DNA from: Chthoniobacteraceae bacterium
GTDB lineage: Bacteria; Verrucomicrobiota; Verrucomicrobiia; Chthoniobacterales; Chthoniobacteraceae
NCBI GenBank assembly: GCA_028293625.1
Contig: JAQGOL010000009.1
Span: 170,434-234,433, forward strand
Direction of reading: 5' to 3'
Length of the DNA stretch: 64,000 bases
The notes beneath the pieces are model-generated. The model was not told the DNA's origin. It saw nothing but the letters and a program-made list of their open reading frames with translations, and searched no databases. The position numbers and the translations under genes are program-made. Each line of letters starts with the position of its first letter. Within the stretch, counting starts at the first letter, position 1. Positions 1-9,100 of this stretch are shown here, one piece after another.

Positions 1-441
1 GTTGGCGAAGGATTGCGGGAAATTCGTAACTCCATTGCGGTATTGAGAGCGGCGCCGCTGGAGAGCCGCACGCTTTGTGAGGCGCTTCTCGCGTTGGTCG
101 CTGAAAACGAGGCTGCCGGTTTGAGGGTGAAAATTGAGGTGCACGGCATGGAACGCGAATTATCCGCCGCGGGCGGCCTGACACTTTATCGTGTCGCCCA
201 GGAAGGACTCACCAATGTGCGTAAACATGCGGCGGGCGCGGGCGCGCGTTTGCTTATCAACTTTGATCCGGCTCAGAATGTAAGTCTCACGATAAGTGAT
301 GAGGGCCCCGGCGCCGGGCCGGTAACGGGCGGTTTTGGATTGCTCGGCCTTCGGGAACGGGCCGCGCTGCTTGGCGGGAAGTTCTCAACCCAGACCACTC
401 CGGGTAAAGGCTTTCGTCTCGCCATTGAACTGCCGGAATGA
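1..441 (+). CDS. Sensor histidine kinase, NarX/DegS type (C-terminal part, cut by window start)
   Basis: Only the C-terminal catalytic part is present; the reading frame is open from base 1. The first residues (VGEGLREIRNSIAVLR) match the helix that follows the phospho-acceptor histidine in HisKA_3 kinases, so the histidine itself lies outside the window. A HATPase_c domain follows, with the N-box region LYRVAQEGLTNVRKHA and the ATP-lid glycines DEGPGAG and GGFGLLGLRERA. Such kinases autophosphorylate and pass the phosphate to a NarL-type regulator; the next gene encodes one. Its start ATG overlaps this stop as ATGA, so the two are translationally coupled. The signal is unknown because the sensor part is missing. 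Confidence 0.9.
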   Translation, partial: VGEGLREIRNSIAVLRAAPLESRTLCEALLALVAENEAAGLRVKIEVHGMERELSAAGGLTLYRVAQEGLTNVRKHAAGAGARLLINFDPAQNVSLTISDEGPGAGPVTGGFGLLGLRERAALLGGKFSTQTTPGKGFRLAIELPE

Positions 442-1085
442 ACCCGATCCGAATCGTGCTTGCTGACGACCAGGCGCTTTTCCGTGAAGGCCTGCGGATG
501 TTGCTTTCCATCGAATCGACTATCGAGATTGTCGGGGAAGCGGCCAACGGGGTGGAAGCGGTCGAGATAGCCCGAATCCTGCAGCCCGATCTGGTGCTGA
601 TGGATTTGCGAATGCCCGTGATGGGAGGAGTGGAAGCGACACGGCGAGTCCGCGACGCGAGCCCTGCTTCGCGGGTATTGGTGCTTACCACTTTTCACGA
701 AAACGAAGAGATTTTCGATGCGCTGCGGGCCGGTGCCTGCGGTTATTTGCTGAAAGACACGCCTTCAAAAAAACTCGTTGAGGCGATCCACGCTGCCGTG
801 CGGGGCGAAAGTGTGATTGATCCAAGCGTGGCGGCAAAAGTCGTCGCGGAGTTCAACCGGCTTTCGTTGCGTGGCGGTCCAATCGGCGGCAATCCGCTCC
901 TTTCCGCCAGGGAGCACGACGTGCTGCGCCAGGTTGCACGCGGCAGGACGAACAAGGAGATCGCAAGTGCGCTGCATGTTGCCGAAGGGACGGTGAAGAA
1001 TCACCTGACAAACATCTTCTCCCGGCTTGGCGTCATCGATCGGACTCAGGCGGCGCTCAAAGCGCGGGACCTGGGGATTGTATAA
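438..1085 (+). CDS. NarL/FixJ-family response regulator
   Basis: A 215-residue DNA-binding response regulator. The N-terminal receiver domain has the acidic pair in LADDQALFREG, the phospho-accepting Asp in LVLMDLRMPVMGG, the switch Thr in VLVLTTF and the conserved Lys in YLLKDTPSKK. The C-terminal LuxR-type helix-turn-helix runs over about residues 150-210 (LSAREHDVLRQVARGRTNKE, then GTVKNHLTNIFSRLG). It overlaps the kinase stop codon by four bases and is surely its partner. Targets cannot be told from the sequence. Confidence 0.95.
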   Translation: MNPIRIVLADDQALFREGLRMLLSIESTIEIVGEAANGVEAVEIARILQPDLVLMDLRMPVMGGVEATRRVRDASPASRVLVLTTFHENEEIFDALRAGACGYLLKDTPSKKLVEAIHAAVRGESVIDPSVAAKVVAEFNRLSLRGGPIGGNPLLSAREHDVLRQVARGRTNKEIASALHVAEGTVKNHLTNIFSRLGVIDRTQAALKARDLGIV

Positions 1086-1106
1086 GGTCATGGTGCACTC
1101 ATGACC
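1086..1106 (+). terminator. Hairpin right after the response regulator stop
   Basis: Perfect 7-bp inverted repeat GGTCATG / CATGACC with a 7-base loop, starting at the base after the TAA stop. There is no T-run, so it may be a weak or Rho-assisted terminator or an mRNA-stabilising hairpin. The remaining roughly 195 bases before the next gene show nothing else recognisable. Confidence 0.4.
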
Positions 1107-1301
1107 ACGGCATGACCACCGGCTTGTTGCGGCTTGCCACCATCGGCGTCACGATGGCGCCATGTTCAACCCGCCACATTTGACAGTTTTCCCGGCGTTT
1201 CTCCATGCCGGGGCGCGGATAACCGGCCCGGGAACAAGGGACTTCTCCAGGCAAATACCAAAGCCTCCGCGGGCGAAGTCTGTAACCACCCGATTTTTTC
1301 C

Positions 1302-2075
1302 ATGAAGCACTTTCCTAACTTTTACGAAATTACCGCCGGAAGCTTCATTGACCTCGCCATCCGCTACAGCATTCTTGCGGGCCTGGCTTGGGTGCTTGGT
1401 TATGTCCTCTTCAAGCATCGGTGGTTTCATCGCAAGATCATCGCCCGGTTTCCTTCTTCACCGGAAGTGCGGCGTGAGATCGGCTATTCGATCATGTCGC
1501 TGGTCATTTTCGCTCTCACTGGCGCCGTGACGATTCAGTTCGCACGGATGGGCTGGACTCAGCTCTACTGGCGCATTGGCGAACATGGCTGGCCTTGGTT
1601 CTGGCTTTCAATCGGGGCCACGATCCTTCTCCATGATACCTGGTTCTACTGGACTCACCGGCTGGTGCATCATCGGCGTCTTTTTCGTTACTTTCACCGC
1701 GTGCATCACCTCTCCCACAATCCTTCTCCCTGGGCCGCCTATGCGTTCGATCCGGCGGAGGCAGTCGTCCAAGCCTCTATCTTTCCTTTGGCTGCGATCG
1801 TGATGCCGCTTCATCCGCTGGCTTTCGCCATTTTTATGGGCTGGCAGATTACTTTCAATATTCTTGGGCACGCCGGTTACGAATTTCATCCGCGCTGGCT
1901 TATGGACTCCTGGCTTGGACACGTTCTTAACACGCCAACCAATCACATCATGCATCACGAGAAGTTGCGCGGGAATTACGGACTCTACTTCAATGTGTGG
2001 GATCGGCTTATGGGGACCAATCACAAAGAATATGAGGCGCGATTCCGCGAAGTTACTTCCAGGGCAAAGAGATGA
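1302..2075 (+). CDS. Sterol desaturase / fatty acid hydroxylase family protein
   Basis: A 257-residue integral membrane protein of the di-iron fatty acid hydroxylase superfamily. The diagnostic histidine clusters are visible: HDTWFYWTHRLVHH, YFHRVHHLSHN, GHAGYEFHP and NHIMHHEKLRGNYG. Several hydrophobic spans surround them (for example LAGLAWVLGYVLF near the N-terminus). The family uses O2 and a di-iron centre to hydroxylate or desaturate lipid chains; the substrate here is unknown. The frame is open further upstream to 1134, but those codons do not look like family sequence, so the ATG at 1302 (MKHFPNFYEITAGSF) is preferred. Confidence 0.88.
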   Translation: MKHFPNFYEITAGSFIDLAIRYSILAGLAWVLGYVLFKHRWFHRKIIARFPSSPEVRREIGYSIMSLVIFALTGAVTIQFARMGWTQLYWRIGEHGWPWFWLSIGATILLHDTWFYWTHRLVHHRRLFRYFHRVHHLSHNPSPWAAYAFDPAEAVVQASIFPLAAIVMPLHPLAFAIFMGWQITFNILGHAGYEFHPRWLMDSWLGHVLNTPTNHIMHHEKLRGNYGLYFNVWDRLMGTNHKEYEARFREVTSRAKR

Positions 2076-2106
2076 TGGCGGCCGGTCCGAAGTGAAAAGG
2101 CTTGTA

Positions 2107-2127
2107 TTGGTGTCTTATTGACACCAA
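2107..2127 (+). promoter_or_regulatory. 21-bp palindrome, probable NrtR operator of pncA
   Basis: TTGGTGTC and GACACCAA form a perfect 8-bp inverted repeat around the 5-base centre TTATT, 19 bases upstream of the pncA start at 2147. Nudix-type NrtR repressors bind palindromes of about 21 bp in front of NAD-salvage genes, and an NrtR homologue is the second gene of this unit. The match of site length, position and gene context makes an operator more likely than a terminator; there is no T-run. Confidence 0.65.
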
Positions 2128-2146
2128 CCAATGCCAAGCCGCTCCC

Positions 2147-2767
2147 ATGAACGCCCTTCTCCTCGTTGATATTCAAAATGATTTCCTTCCCGGCGGCGCG
2201 CTCGCGGTCCCGCAAGGCGATTTGATTGTGCCCGTGGTGAACCGCCTTCAGCCGTGCTTCGATCTGGTTGTGGCCACGCAGGATTGGCATCCCTGTGAAC
2301 ACGGCAGCTTTGCCGCCAATCATCCTCTCCGTGAGCCGGGTGAGTTAATCGAATTACACGGCCTTCCGCAAAGGCTCTGGCCAATCCATTGCGTGCAGAC
2401 GACAACCGGCGCGGAGTTCGCTCCCGGACTGAACCGGGAAAAGTGGGACCGCGTTTTTGTCAAAGGCGTCGATCCGGCCATTGACAGCTACAGTGGTTTT
2501 TTTGACAACGGCCATCGTCACTCAACTGGCCTGGGCGAGTATCTGCGAAGCAAAGGCGTCACCGCCGTGTTTGTTGTGGGGCTGGCCACCGACTATTGCG
2601 TGAAATTCACGGTGCTCGATGCATTGACGCTGGGATTCAAGACGCATCTCATTGAGGACGCGTGCCGCGGCGTGAATCTGGAACCTGGTGACGTCGATCG
2701 GGCGCTTGATGAGATGCGGGCCGCCGGGACTTCCATCCTCACGGCGGACCAGCTGATCTCGCAATAA
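2147..2767 (+). CDS. pncA: Nicotinamidase (pyrazinamidase)
   Basis: A 206-residue isochorismatase-superfamily enzyme that deamidates nicotinamide to nicotinate in NAD salvage. The catalytic triad is visible: Asp in LLLVDIQNDF, Lys in VFVKGVDPAIDSYSGF and the nucleophilic Cys in VGLATDYCVKFTVLDAL. The metal-site region DWHPCEHGSFAANHP carries the expected Asp and His residues. The sequence follows E. coli PncA closely over the whole length. The ATG at 2147 aligns with the start of the family; an earlier TTG at 2102 would place the palindrome inside the gene. It is followed 21 bases later by an NrtR-type regulator. Confidence 0.93.
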   Translation: MNALLLVDIQNDFLPGGALAVPQGDLIVPVVNRLQPCFDLVVATQDWHPCEHGSFAANHPLREPGELIELHGLPQRLWPIHCVQTTTGAEFAPGLNREKWDRVFVKGVDPAIDSYSGFFDNGHRHSTGLGEYLRSKGVTAVFVVGLATDYCVKFTVLDALTLGFKTHLIEDACRGVNLEPGDVDRALDEMRAAGTSILTADQLISQ

Positions 2768-2788
2768 ATCCATTCGATCGCGCTGACC

Positions 2789-3463
2789 ATGGGCTTCAAT
2801 TATCCACGCGCGGCAATAACTGTGGATTGCGTTGTCTTCGGGTTTGATGAAGGCGAGTTGAAGGTCCTGCTCATCCAACGCGGGATTGCGCCTTTTAAAG
2901 GCAAATGGGCGCTTCCCGGTGGATTCGTGCGCACGGATGAAACCATCGATCAAGCGGCGGGCCGCGAGTTGCTGGAAGAAACCGGACTCACGAATGTCTT
3001 TCTCGAACAGCTTTATACCTTTGGCGCGGTCGATCGCGATCCGCGCGAGCGAGTCGTGAGCGTTGCTTATTACGCGCTGGTCAAGCTCTGCGAACATCCG
3101 GCCACAGGCGCCAGCGATGCGGCATGGTTTCCCGTGGCCAAGCCGCCAACGCTCGCTTTTGATCATGCGGAAATCTTAAAGACCGGCTTGAGCCGGCTTC
3201 GCGGCAAGGTGCGCTACGAGCCAATTGGCTTTGAGTTGTTGCCCGAAAAATTCACGCTTTCGCAGCTCCAGCATCTGTATGAGAGCGTGCTTCAAACAAC
3301 GCTCGATAAGCGGAATTTTCGCAAAAGGATTCTGAGCATGGAGCTGCTGGTTTCCCTGGAAGGGGAACTTTGTTCCGGGGCACATCGCCCGGCGCAATTA
3401 TTCCGGTTTGACGCTGAAAAATATGCCGCCCTGAAAGAGGCCGGTTTCAATTTCGAATTGTAA
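2789..3463 (+). CDS. nrtR: NrtR-type Nudix transcriptional regulator of NAD metabolism
   Basis: A 224-residue protein with an N-terminal Nudix domain (about residues 5-135; [20 protein letters not shown] then EETG) and a C-terminal winged-helix region (about 150-224) containing [18 protein letters not shown] and KRNFRKRIL. This C-terminal signature distinguishes the regulator NrtR from plain ADP-ribose pyrophosphatases. Family members repress NAD-salvage genes and are released by ADP-ribose. The Nudix box keeps REL-EETG, so some hydrolase activity cannot be excluded. It lies directly downstream of pncA, in front of which a 21-bp palindrome is found, which supports autoregulation of the pncA-nrtR unit. 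Confidence 0.85.
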   Translation: MGFNYPRAAITVDCVVFGFDEGELKVLLIQRGIAPFKGKWALPGGFVRTDETIDQAAGRELLEETGLTNVFLEQLYTFGAVDRDPRERVVSVAYYALVKLCEHPATGASDAAWFPVAKPPTLAFDHAEILKTGLSRLRGKVRYEPIGFELLPEKFTLSQLQHLYESVLQTTLDKRNFRKRILSMELLVSLEGELCSGAHRPAQLFRFDAEKYAALKEAGFNFEL

Positions 3464-3478
3464 TAAGCTGCTTCGGCG

Positions 3479-3501
3479 TGACGCGCGCAGAGTTCGCGTC
3501 A
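3479..3501 (+). terminator. Hairpin after nrtR
   Basis: TGACGCG / CGCGTCA, a perfect 7-bp stem with a 9-base loop, 15 bases after the nrtR stop. No clear T-run follows. Probably a weak terminator for the pncA-nrtR unit. Confidence 0.4.
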
Positions 3502-3546
3502 TGAAACGATTCGTATGGCATGCACTCACTGTTTGCCGAACGCGCG

Positions 3547-4113
3547 ATGCAGCGTTTTGTTATAATAGCGTTGCCCCTTTTCATCTTCTCCATTGCACTC
3601 GGAACGGTGGCCGCGGAAGTCAAAAAAGAATCGCTGACCAAACTCACCACCCAGGTCGGTGAGACCTTCTGGTCCGCTCCGGAAAAACGGTTGGTGCGTG
3701 CCACGGTTTATAAAAAAGGGAAGGGAGATTCGGATTCCAAAAACGGCAAAAGCGATGAAAAAATCGGACTCCGTTATGCCACCAACCAGGAAGCCGGGAC
3801 GCTGGCGATTCCTCAATGGCTTCCACGGGGAAGCATGGTGAAAATCCATACGGAACACGGCGTGCTTTCCTATATCGCCGCGGATGAAGGAAGCGATATC
3901 GAGACAAGGGAAGCGGCCAGGGACGGTGGCAAAACAGAGGAACAAAAGGCCGCGCCGGTGCTCGATTTTTGTGCCGCGGAGCAGTTATGGCCCGACTTTG
4001 TCATCGTCGAGATCTATTATTACGCGGGCAAAGTGGCGTTCAGCGATTTGAGCTCCGAGAATCAGAAAACTCTCTTCGCGTATGCTATGGAATATGTCAC
4101 CAAACGAGAATGA
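3547..4113 (+). CDS. Secreted protein of unknown function
   Basis: A 188-residue protein with a clear signal peptide (MQRFVIIALPLFIFSIALG, cleavage likely near TVAAEV). The mature part has a basic low-complexity stretch (YKKGKGDSDSKNGKSDE) followed by GTLAIPQWLPRGSMVKIHT and YIAADEGSDIE. This loosely resembles the double-psi beta-barrel '3D' domains of secreted cell wall proteins (an Asp-containing AADEGSDIE after a LPRGS loop), but I cannot assign the family. An upstream in-frame ATG at 3520 would add nine residues and weaken the signal peptide. It is flanked by its own small intergenic regions, so it is probably monocistronic. Confidence 0.65.
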   Translation: MQRFVIIALPLFIFSIALGTVAAEVKKESLTKLTTQVGETFWSAPEKRLVRATVYKKGKGDSDSKNGKSDEKIGLRYATNQEAGTLAIPQWLPRGSMVKIHTEHGVLSYIAADEGSDIETREAARDGGKTEEQKAAPVLDFCAAEQLWPDFVIVEIYYYAGKVAFSDLSSENQKTLFAYAMEYVTKRE

Positions 4114-4173
4114 CGCTTTCTACCGAGCGGACAATGGTTTGAAGAAAAATGCTTGCGTTGGATGGAAATAGAC

Positions 4174-4185
4174 GACTAATTAGTC
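4174..4185 (+). promoter_or_regulatory. Perfect palindrome before the TetR gene (autoregulatory operator)
   Basis: GACTAATTAGTC, a perfect 12-bp palindrome ending 9 bases before the tetR-type start codon. A near copy (TACTAAGTAGTC, same core ACTAA-N-TAGTC) lies in front of the efflux genes at 4842. Two matching sites, one before a TetR gene and one before an adjacent pump, are the classical arrangement for local TetR repression. Confidence 0.65.
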
Positions 4186-4194
4186 AACAAACAA

Positions 4195-4803
4195 ATGGGA
4201 CGCACAAGTGATGCTAAAGAACGACTGCTCGATGCCGCCCTCGATCTGATCTGGGAGCGCAGCTACGGGATCGTCACCATTGATGCCATTTGTGAGAAGG
4301 CCGGAGTCAAGAAGGGGAGCTTCTATTATTTTTTCCAATCGAAGGCTGAATTGGCGGTCGCGGCTCTTGAATTGAACTGGCGGACCTGCGGTAAGCCGAA
4401 GTGGGATGCGATCTTTTCAGCCTCAATAGAACCGCTGACGCGGCTCCGTAATTTTTTGCAATCAATCCATGATGCGCAGGCCGAGATCCAACGGGAGCAT
4501 GGGAAGGTGCTTGGTTGTCCGTGCTTTTCAATCGGTTCGGAAACCAGCAGCCAGGACGAGCCGGTTCTCGCCCAGGCCCAGGCGATCCTGGCTCAGCAGA
4601 TCCGTTATTTTGAATCGACCATCCGCGATGCCCAGGCGGAGGGATCGGTGCCGGCGGGGGATGCTTCCCTAAAAGCCAAATGTTTGTTTGCCCTCTTTGA
4701 AGGAAGCCTCGCTCAGGCGCGAATCCAAAATGACTTGGAAGTGCTGCGCATCCTGCCCCAGGCGGGCATGGGACTGCTTGGCGTGCCGGCATTCAACTCT
4801 TAA
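4195..4803 (+). CDS. TetR/AcrR-family transcriptional regulator
   Basis: A 202-residue repressor. The N-terminal helix-turn-helix is typical (TIDAICEKAGVKKGSFYYFF, about residues 25-46), preceded by a helix with AKERLLDAALDLIWE. The remainder is a helical ligand-binding domain with two cysteines (LGCPCFSIGSE, about residues 102-112), which might sense electrophiles. It stands just upstream of, and in the same direction as, an RND efflux pump, and shares palindromic sites with it. Its role as the local pump repressor is inferred from this context. Confidence 0.9.
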   Translation: MGRTSDAKERLLDAALDLIWERSYGIVTIDAICEKAGVKKGSFYYFFQSKAELAVAALELNWRTCGKPKWDAIFSASIEPLTRLRNFLQSIHDAQAEIQREHGKVLGCPCFSIGSETSSQDEPVLAQAQAILAQQIRYFESTIRDAQAEGSVPAGDASLKAKCLFALFEGSLAQARIQNDLEVLRILPQAGMGLLGVPAFNS

Positions 4804-4804
4804 G

Positions 4805-4829
4805 CGGGGGGATTTTGGTCCCTTTTTTT
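4805..4829 (+). terminator. Weak intrinsic terminator after the TetR gene
   Basis: A short GGGA/TCCC stem with a TTTTGG loop is followed by seven Ts (4823-4829), just after the TetR stop. The stem is short, so read-through into the pump genes is possible, but the pump has its own predicted operator downstream of this site. Confidence 0.4.
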
Positions 4830-4841
4830 AACCTTATTCTT

Positions 4842-4853
4842 TACTAAGTAGTC
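4842..4853 (+). promoter_or_regulatory. Second TetR-type site before the efflux operon
   Basis: TACTAAGTAGTC matches GACTAATTAGTC at 4174 in 10 of 12 positions and shares the core ACTAA-N-TAGTC. It ends 12 bases before the start of the membrane fusion protein gene. A second, overlapping inverted repeat (GTAGT-CC-ACTAC, 4848-4859) extends it. Probably the operator through which the preceding TetR regulator represses the pump. Confidence 0.6.
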
Positions 4854-4865
4854 CACTACTCACTC

Positions 4866-6098
4866 ATGATAACCACCGAAATCCAACCATCGCCTTCGTT
4901 GAATCGGACCGTGCCAAAACCGCGCCGCCGCCGCAACCGCCCTTTTTTTCTAATTGGAGGCATCGCGGCGCTGGGGGTGGCGGTCTATTTTGGCAGCCGC
5001 TCAACAGCCACCGGTGGAGCGGAGCTGCCAGCGGCGCCGCTTCCTCCCAAAGTCACGGTCGCTTCCGTTGAAGAAATGACCATGACCGATCAACATGAGT
5101 TGCTTGGACGGGTTGATGCGATGGAGACCGTGGAGATTCGTTCGCGGGTTTCAGGGCATATCGATGAAGTGCGGCTTAAAGCCGGTGAAGTAGTCAAGAA
5201 AGGCGAGGTGCTTTTTGTCATCGATTCGCGTCCTTACCGCGCGCAATTTGACTTGGCAACAGCCGCCGTTGAGCGGGCAAAAGTTAGGGCTCTCAATGCC
5301 GAACGCACCGCCCGGCGCTCGGGTGAATTGCTTAAAAGCCGGGCGATTTCCATCGAGGAGGCGGATACGCGTTCTTCGAATTACGCGGAGGCACAGGCGG
5401 ATCTGCTCGCGGCCGAAGCCACCCTGGCAACCGCCCGGCTTGACCTTGAATTCACGGAAGTGCGTTCTCCCATTGATGGACGCGTCAACCGCGCCTACGT
5501 GACGGCCGGCAATCTGGTTTCAGGTGCGCCGGGCACGGCTACGTTGCTGACTTCGGTTGTCTCCGTGGGCGAAGTTTACGTTTATGCCGATGTGGACGAG
5601 GCAACGCTTCTGGCGTTTAACCGCCTCAAGCGTGACCGAACATTGGTCACCGAGAACGGACGAGTGCCGGTTGAAATGCAGTTGAGCGATGAGGCTTCTT
5701 TTACTCATCGCGGCTTCATCGAATCGGCCGACAACCGGCTTCAAATCGGAACCGGTAGCCTCGTTCTGCGGATGATCTTTCCCAATCCGCAGGGTGACCT
5801 GATCCCCGGACTTTTCGCCCGGATTCGGCTTCCGGTGAGCGCGCCGCATACGACGCTTTTGATCAGCGAACGGGCGATCGGCACCGATCAAAGTCAGAAA
5901 TTCGTGCTCGTGGTTGGAACTGACAATATCGCCTCCTACCGGGCGGTGAAGCTTGGGCCGATCCTGGGTGGCCAGCGCATCGTCCGTGACGGGCTGCACA
6001 CCGGAGAGCGGGTGATTGTCAATGGTCTGCAGCGCTCGCGGCCTGGCGCATTGGTGGCTCCGGAGACGGCGCCGGTTGTGGCCATCGCGGCAAAATAA
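4866..6098 (+). CDS. RND efflux periplasmic adaptor (membrane fusion protein)
   Basis: A 410-residue AcrA/MexA-family adaptor. After a basic N-terminus there is one membrane-spanning anchor (FFLIGGIAALGVAVYFG, about residues 27-43). The first half of the lipoyl-like domain is seen in EIRSRVSGHIDEVRLKAGE and its second half in FTEVRSPIDGRVNRAYV; a coiled-coil hairpin rich in Ala and Glu lies between (about residues 120-185). Beta-barrel and membrane-proximal domains follow. It links an inner-membrane pump to an outer-membrane channel. The pump gene begins 10 bases downstream; no TolC-type gene is nearby, so a channel encoded elsewhere must be used. Confidence 0.93.
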   Translation: MITTEIQPSPSLNRTVPKPRRRRNRPFFLIGGIAALGVAVYFGSRSTATGGAELPAAPLPPKVTVASVEEMTMTDQHELLGRVDAMETVEIRSRVSGHIDEVRLKAGEVVKKGEVLFVIDSRPYRAQFDLATAAVERAKVRALNAERTARRSGELLKSRAISIEEADTRSSNYAEAQADLLAAEATLATARLDLEFTEVRSPIDGRVNRAYVTAGNLVSGAPGTATLLTSVVSVGEVYVYADVDEATLLAFNRLKRDRTLVTENGRVPVEMQLSDEASFTHRGFIESADNRLQIGTGSLVLRMIFPNPQGDLIPGLFARIRLPVSAPHTTLLISERAIGTDQSQKFVLVVGTDNIASYRAVKLGPILGGQRIVRDGLHTGERVIVNGLQRSRPGALVAPETAPVVAIAAK

Positions 6099-6108
6099 GG
6101 CGGTTCCC

Positions 6109-9100
6109 ATGAATTTTTCCGACTTCTTCATTCAACGTCCGATCTTTGCGGGCGTTCTTTCGGTCTTCACGTTTCTCGTTGGCGCCATTGCGCTTTTCCT
6201 GCTCCCGGTCAGCGAATATCCCGAGGTGGTTCCGCCAACTGTCATTGTGACCGCGCAGTATCCTGGCGCCAATCCAAAGACGATTGCCGAGACTGTTTCC
6301 ACGCCGCTCGAACAAGCCATTAACGGCGTTGAGAATTCGATTTACATGTTTTCGCAGGCGACCAGCGACGGCGTGATGACGCTGACGGTCACCTTCAAGC
6401 TTGGGACCGATCCGGACAAGGCGCAGGTGCAGGTGCAAAATCGGGTGGCGCAGGCGTTGCCCAAGTTGCCGGAGGAAGTCAAACGCATCGGCGTCACGAC
6501 CATCAAGAGTTCGCCCAACCTGACCATGGTGGTGCATCTTTTTTCGCCGAACAAACGCTACGATGAAGTCTATGTGCGCAACTATGCCACGCTCCAGGTC
6601 CGCGATGTCCTGGCGCGGGTGCCGGGAGTCGGCCAGGTCCAGTTGTTTGGTTCCGGGGACTACGCGATGCGTGTCTGGCTCGATCCAAACAAGGTGGCGT
6701 CGCGGGGCCTGACCGCCAGCGATGTCGTTGCCGCGATCCGCGAGCAGAATGTCCAGGTGGCAGCCGGCGCGGTTGGCCGGCAGCCCAGCGGACAGCCCGT
6801 CGATACTGAGCTGCTGATCAATACCAAGGGACGCCTGGTCACGGAGGAGGATTTTGGAGCGATTGTCGTCAAGATCGGTCCGGAGGGCGAACGCACGCTT
6901 TTGCGCGAAGTCGCCCGGCTCGAGCTTGGTGCCTCGGAATACGCGCTTCGCTCGTTGCTGGATAACAAAGCGGCCGTCGCCGTGCCGATTTTCCAGCTTC
7001 CCGGCTCCAATGCCATCGCCATATCCAATGCGATCCGCAAGACGATGCAGGAGCTCAAGGGGAACTTTCCCGAAGGGCTCGATTACTCGATTGTCTATGA
7101 TCCCACGGTTTTTGTGCGCCATTCCATCGAGGCGGTCGTCCATACCCTCGTTGAGGCCATCCTGCTCGTGGTGCTGGTGGTGATTTTATTCCTTCAGACC
7201 TGGCGCGCTTCAATCATCCCGTTGGCGGCGGTGCCGGTTTCGCTGGTCGGCACGTTCGCGATCATGAGCGCGCTCGGTTTTTCCATCAACGCGCTTTCGC
7301 TCTTTGGCCTCGTGCTGGCCATCGGGATCGTGGTCGATGATGCGATCGTCGTGGTGGAAAACGTGGAGCGCAATATCGCGCTTGGATTCCCTCCAGTTGA
7401 GGCGACGAGGCGAGCGATGCGCGAAGTGACCGGGCCGATCGTGGCCACGGCGCTGGTGCTCTCCGCGGTGTTTATTCCCACAGCCTTTATCAGCGGCCTG
7501 ACCGGGCAGTTCTACAAACAGTTCGCGGTGACGATCGCGATTTCCACGGTCATCTCCGCATTCAATTCGCTGACCCTTTCTCCCGCCCTGAGCGCCTTGC
7601 TCCTTCGCGATCACCACGCGCCTAAAGACGCGCTCTCGCGATTGATGGATGGGGCGTTTGGCTGGCTTTTTCGTCCGTTTAACCGTTTTTTTGAGTGGGC
7701 ATCCGGACGTTATGCCCAAGGGGTTGCTCGCCTGATCCGGCGCAGCACAATTGCCCTCCTTGTTTATGGCGGGCTGCTTTTCCTGACCGTCTCCATTTTC
7801 AAAAAGGTACCCGATGGGTTCGTTCCGACCCAGGACAAGCAATATCTGGTTTCCTTTGCGCAGCTTCCCGATGCCGCCTCGCTTGATCGCACCGACGCTG
7901 TCATCCGGCGGATGGGCGAAATTGCGCTCAAACATCCGGGCGTGGCATCGGCTGTGGCGTTCCCGGGCCTCTCGATCAACGGTTTTACCAACAGTCCCAA
8001 TTCAGGAATCGTCTTCGCTACGCTCAAGCCTTTTGAGGAACGTCGCGATCCGAAGCTCTCGGGCACCGCGATCGCCGCCCAGCTTCAGTCCGATTTTGGA
8101 GAAATCCAGGAAGCCGTCGTGGCCATCTTTCCGCCGCCCCCGGTGAATGGGCTCGGGAGCATTGGTGGCTTCAAGCTATATGTGGAAGATCGTGCCGATC
8201 TTGGTTACGACGCGCTTTACAACGCGACGCAGGCGCTTATCACCAAAGCTAATCAAACGCCGGGATTGGCCGGCCTTTTTTCCAGCTTTACCGTCAATAC
8301 GCCGCAGCTCGAGGCGGACGTCGATCGCGCAAAGGCTAAACAGCAGGGCGTGCCGCTTGGCAATATTTTCGAGACGATGCAGATCAATCTCGGTTCGCTT
8401 TATGTCAACGACTTCAACCGCTTCGGACGCACGTTCCAGGTTGTTGCTCAGGCCGATTCGGAATTTCGCGCCAATGCCGAAGACATCACCCGGCTTAAGA
8501 CGCGCAATGGAGCAGGGGAGATGGTCCCGCTCGGTTCCCTGATGAGTGTGAAGGAGACCTACGGCCCGGATCGCGCCATGCGCTACAACGGTTATCCGGC
8601 GGCTGAAATCAACGGGGCACCCGCCGCCGGATTCAGCTCCGGCCAGGCTGAAGCGCTCATGGAAAAACTTGCGGCCGAGACTTTGCCCAAAGGGATGGCA
8701 CTCGATTGGACTGAACTGACCCAGCAGAAAATCCTGGCGGGCAATACCGGCATGCTTGTTTTCCCGATCAGCATCCTGCTCGTTTTCCTGGTTCTCGCGG
8801 CGCAATACGAAAGCTTCCGCCTGCCGTTTGCCGTGCTGCTGATTGTTCCGATGGCGCTCCTTTCCGCAATGGTCGGGGTCTGGCTCAAGAATGGGGACAA
8901 CAATATCTTCACGCAGATCGGCCTGATCGTGCTCATCGGTCTCGCTGCAAAGAACGCGATCCTCATCGTCGAATTTGCGGTTAAATTGCGGGAGGAAGGC
9001 AAAGGGATTGTGGAATCGGCCCTTGAAGCGGCCCGCCTGCGCCTGCGTCCGATCCTGATGACTTCGATCGCCTTTATTGCCGGCGTTTTCCCGCTGGTTA

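Noticed and set aside
2107..2127. Hairpin read as a terminator of the hydroxylase gene
   Set aside because: It has no T-run and sits close to the pncA start with an NrtR gene next to it; an operator fits better.
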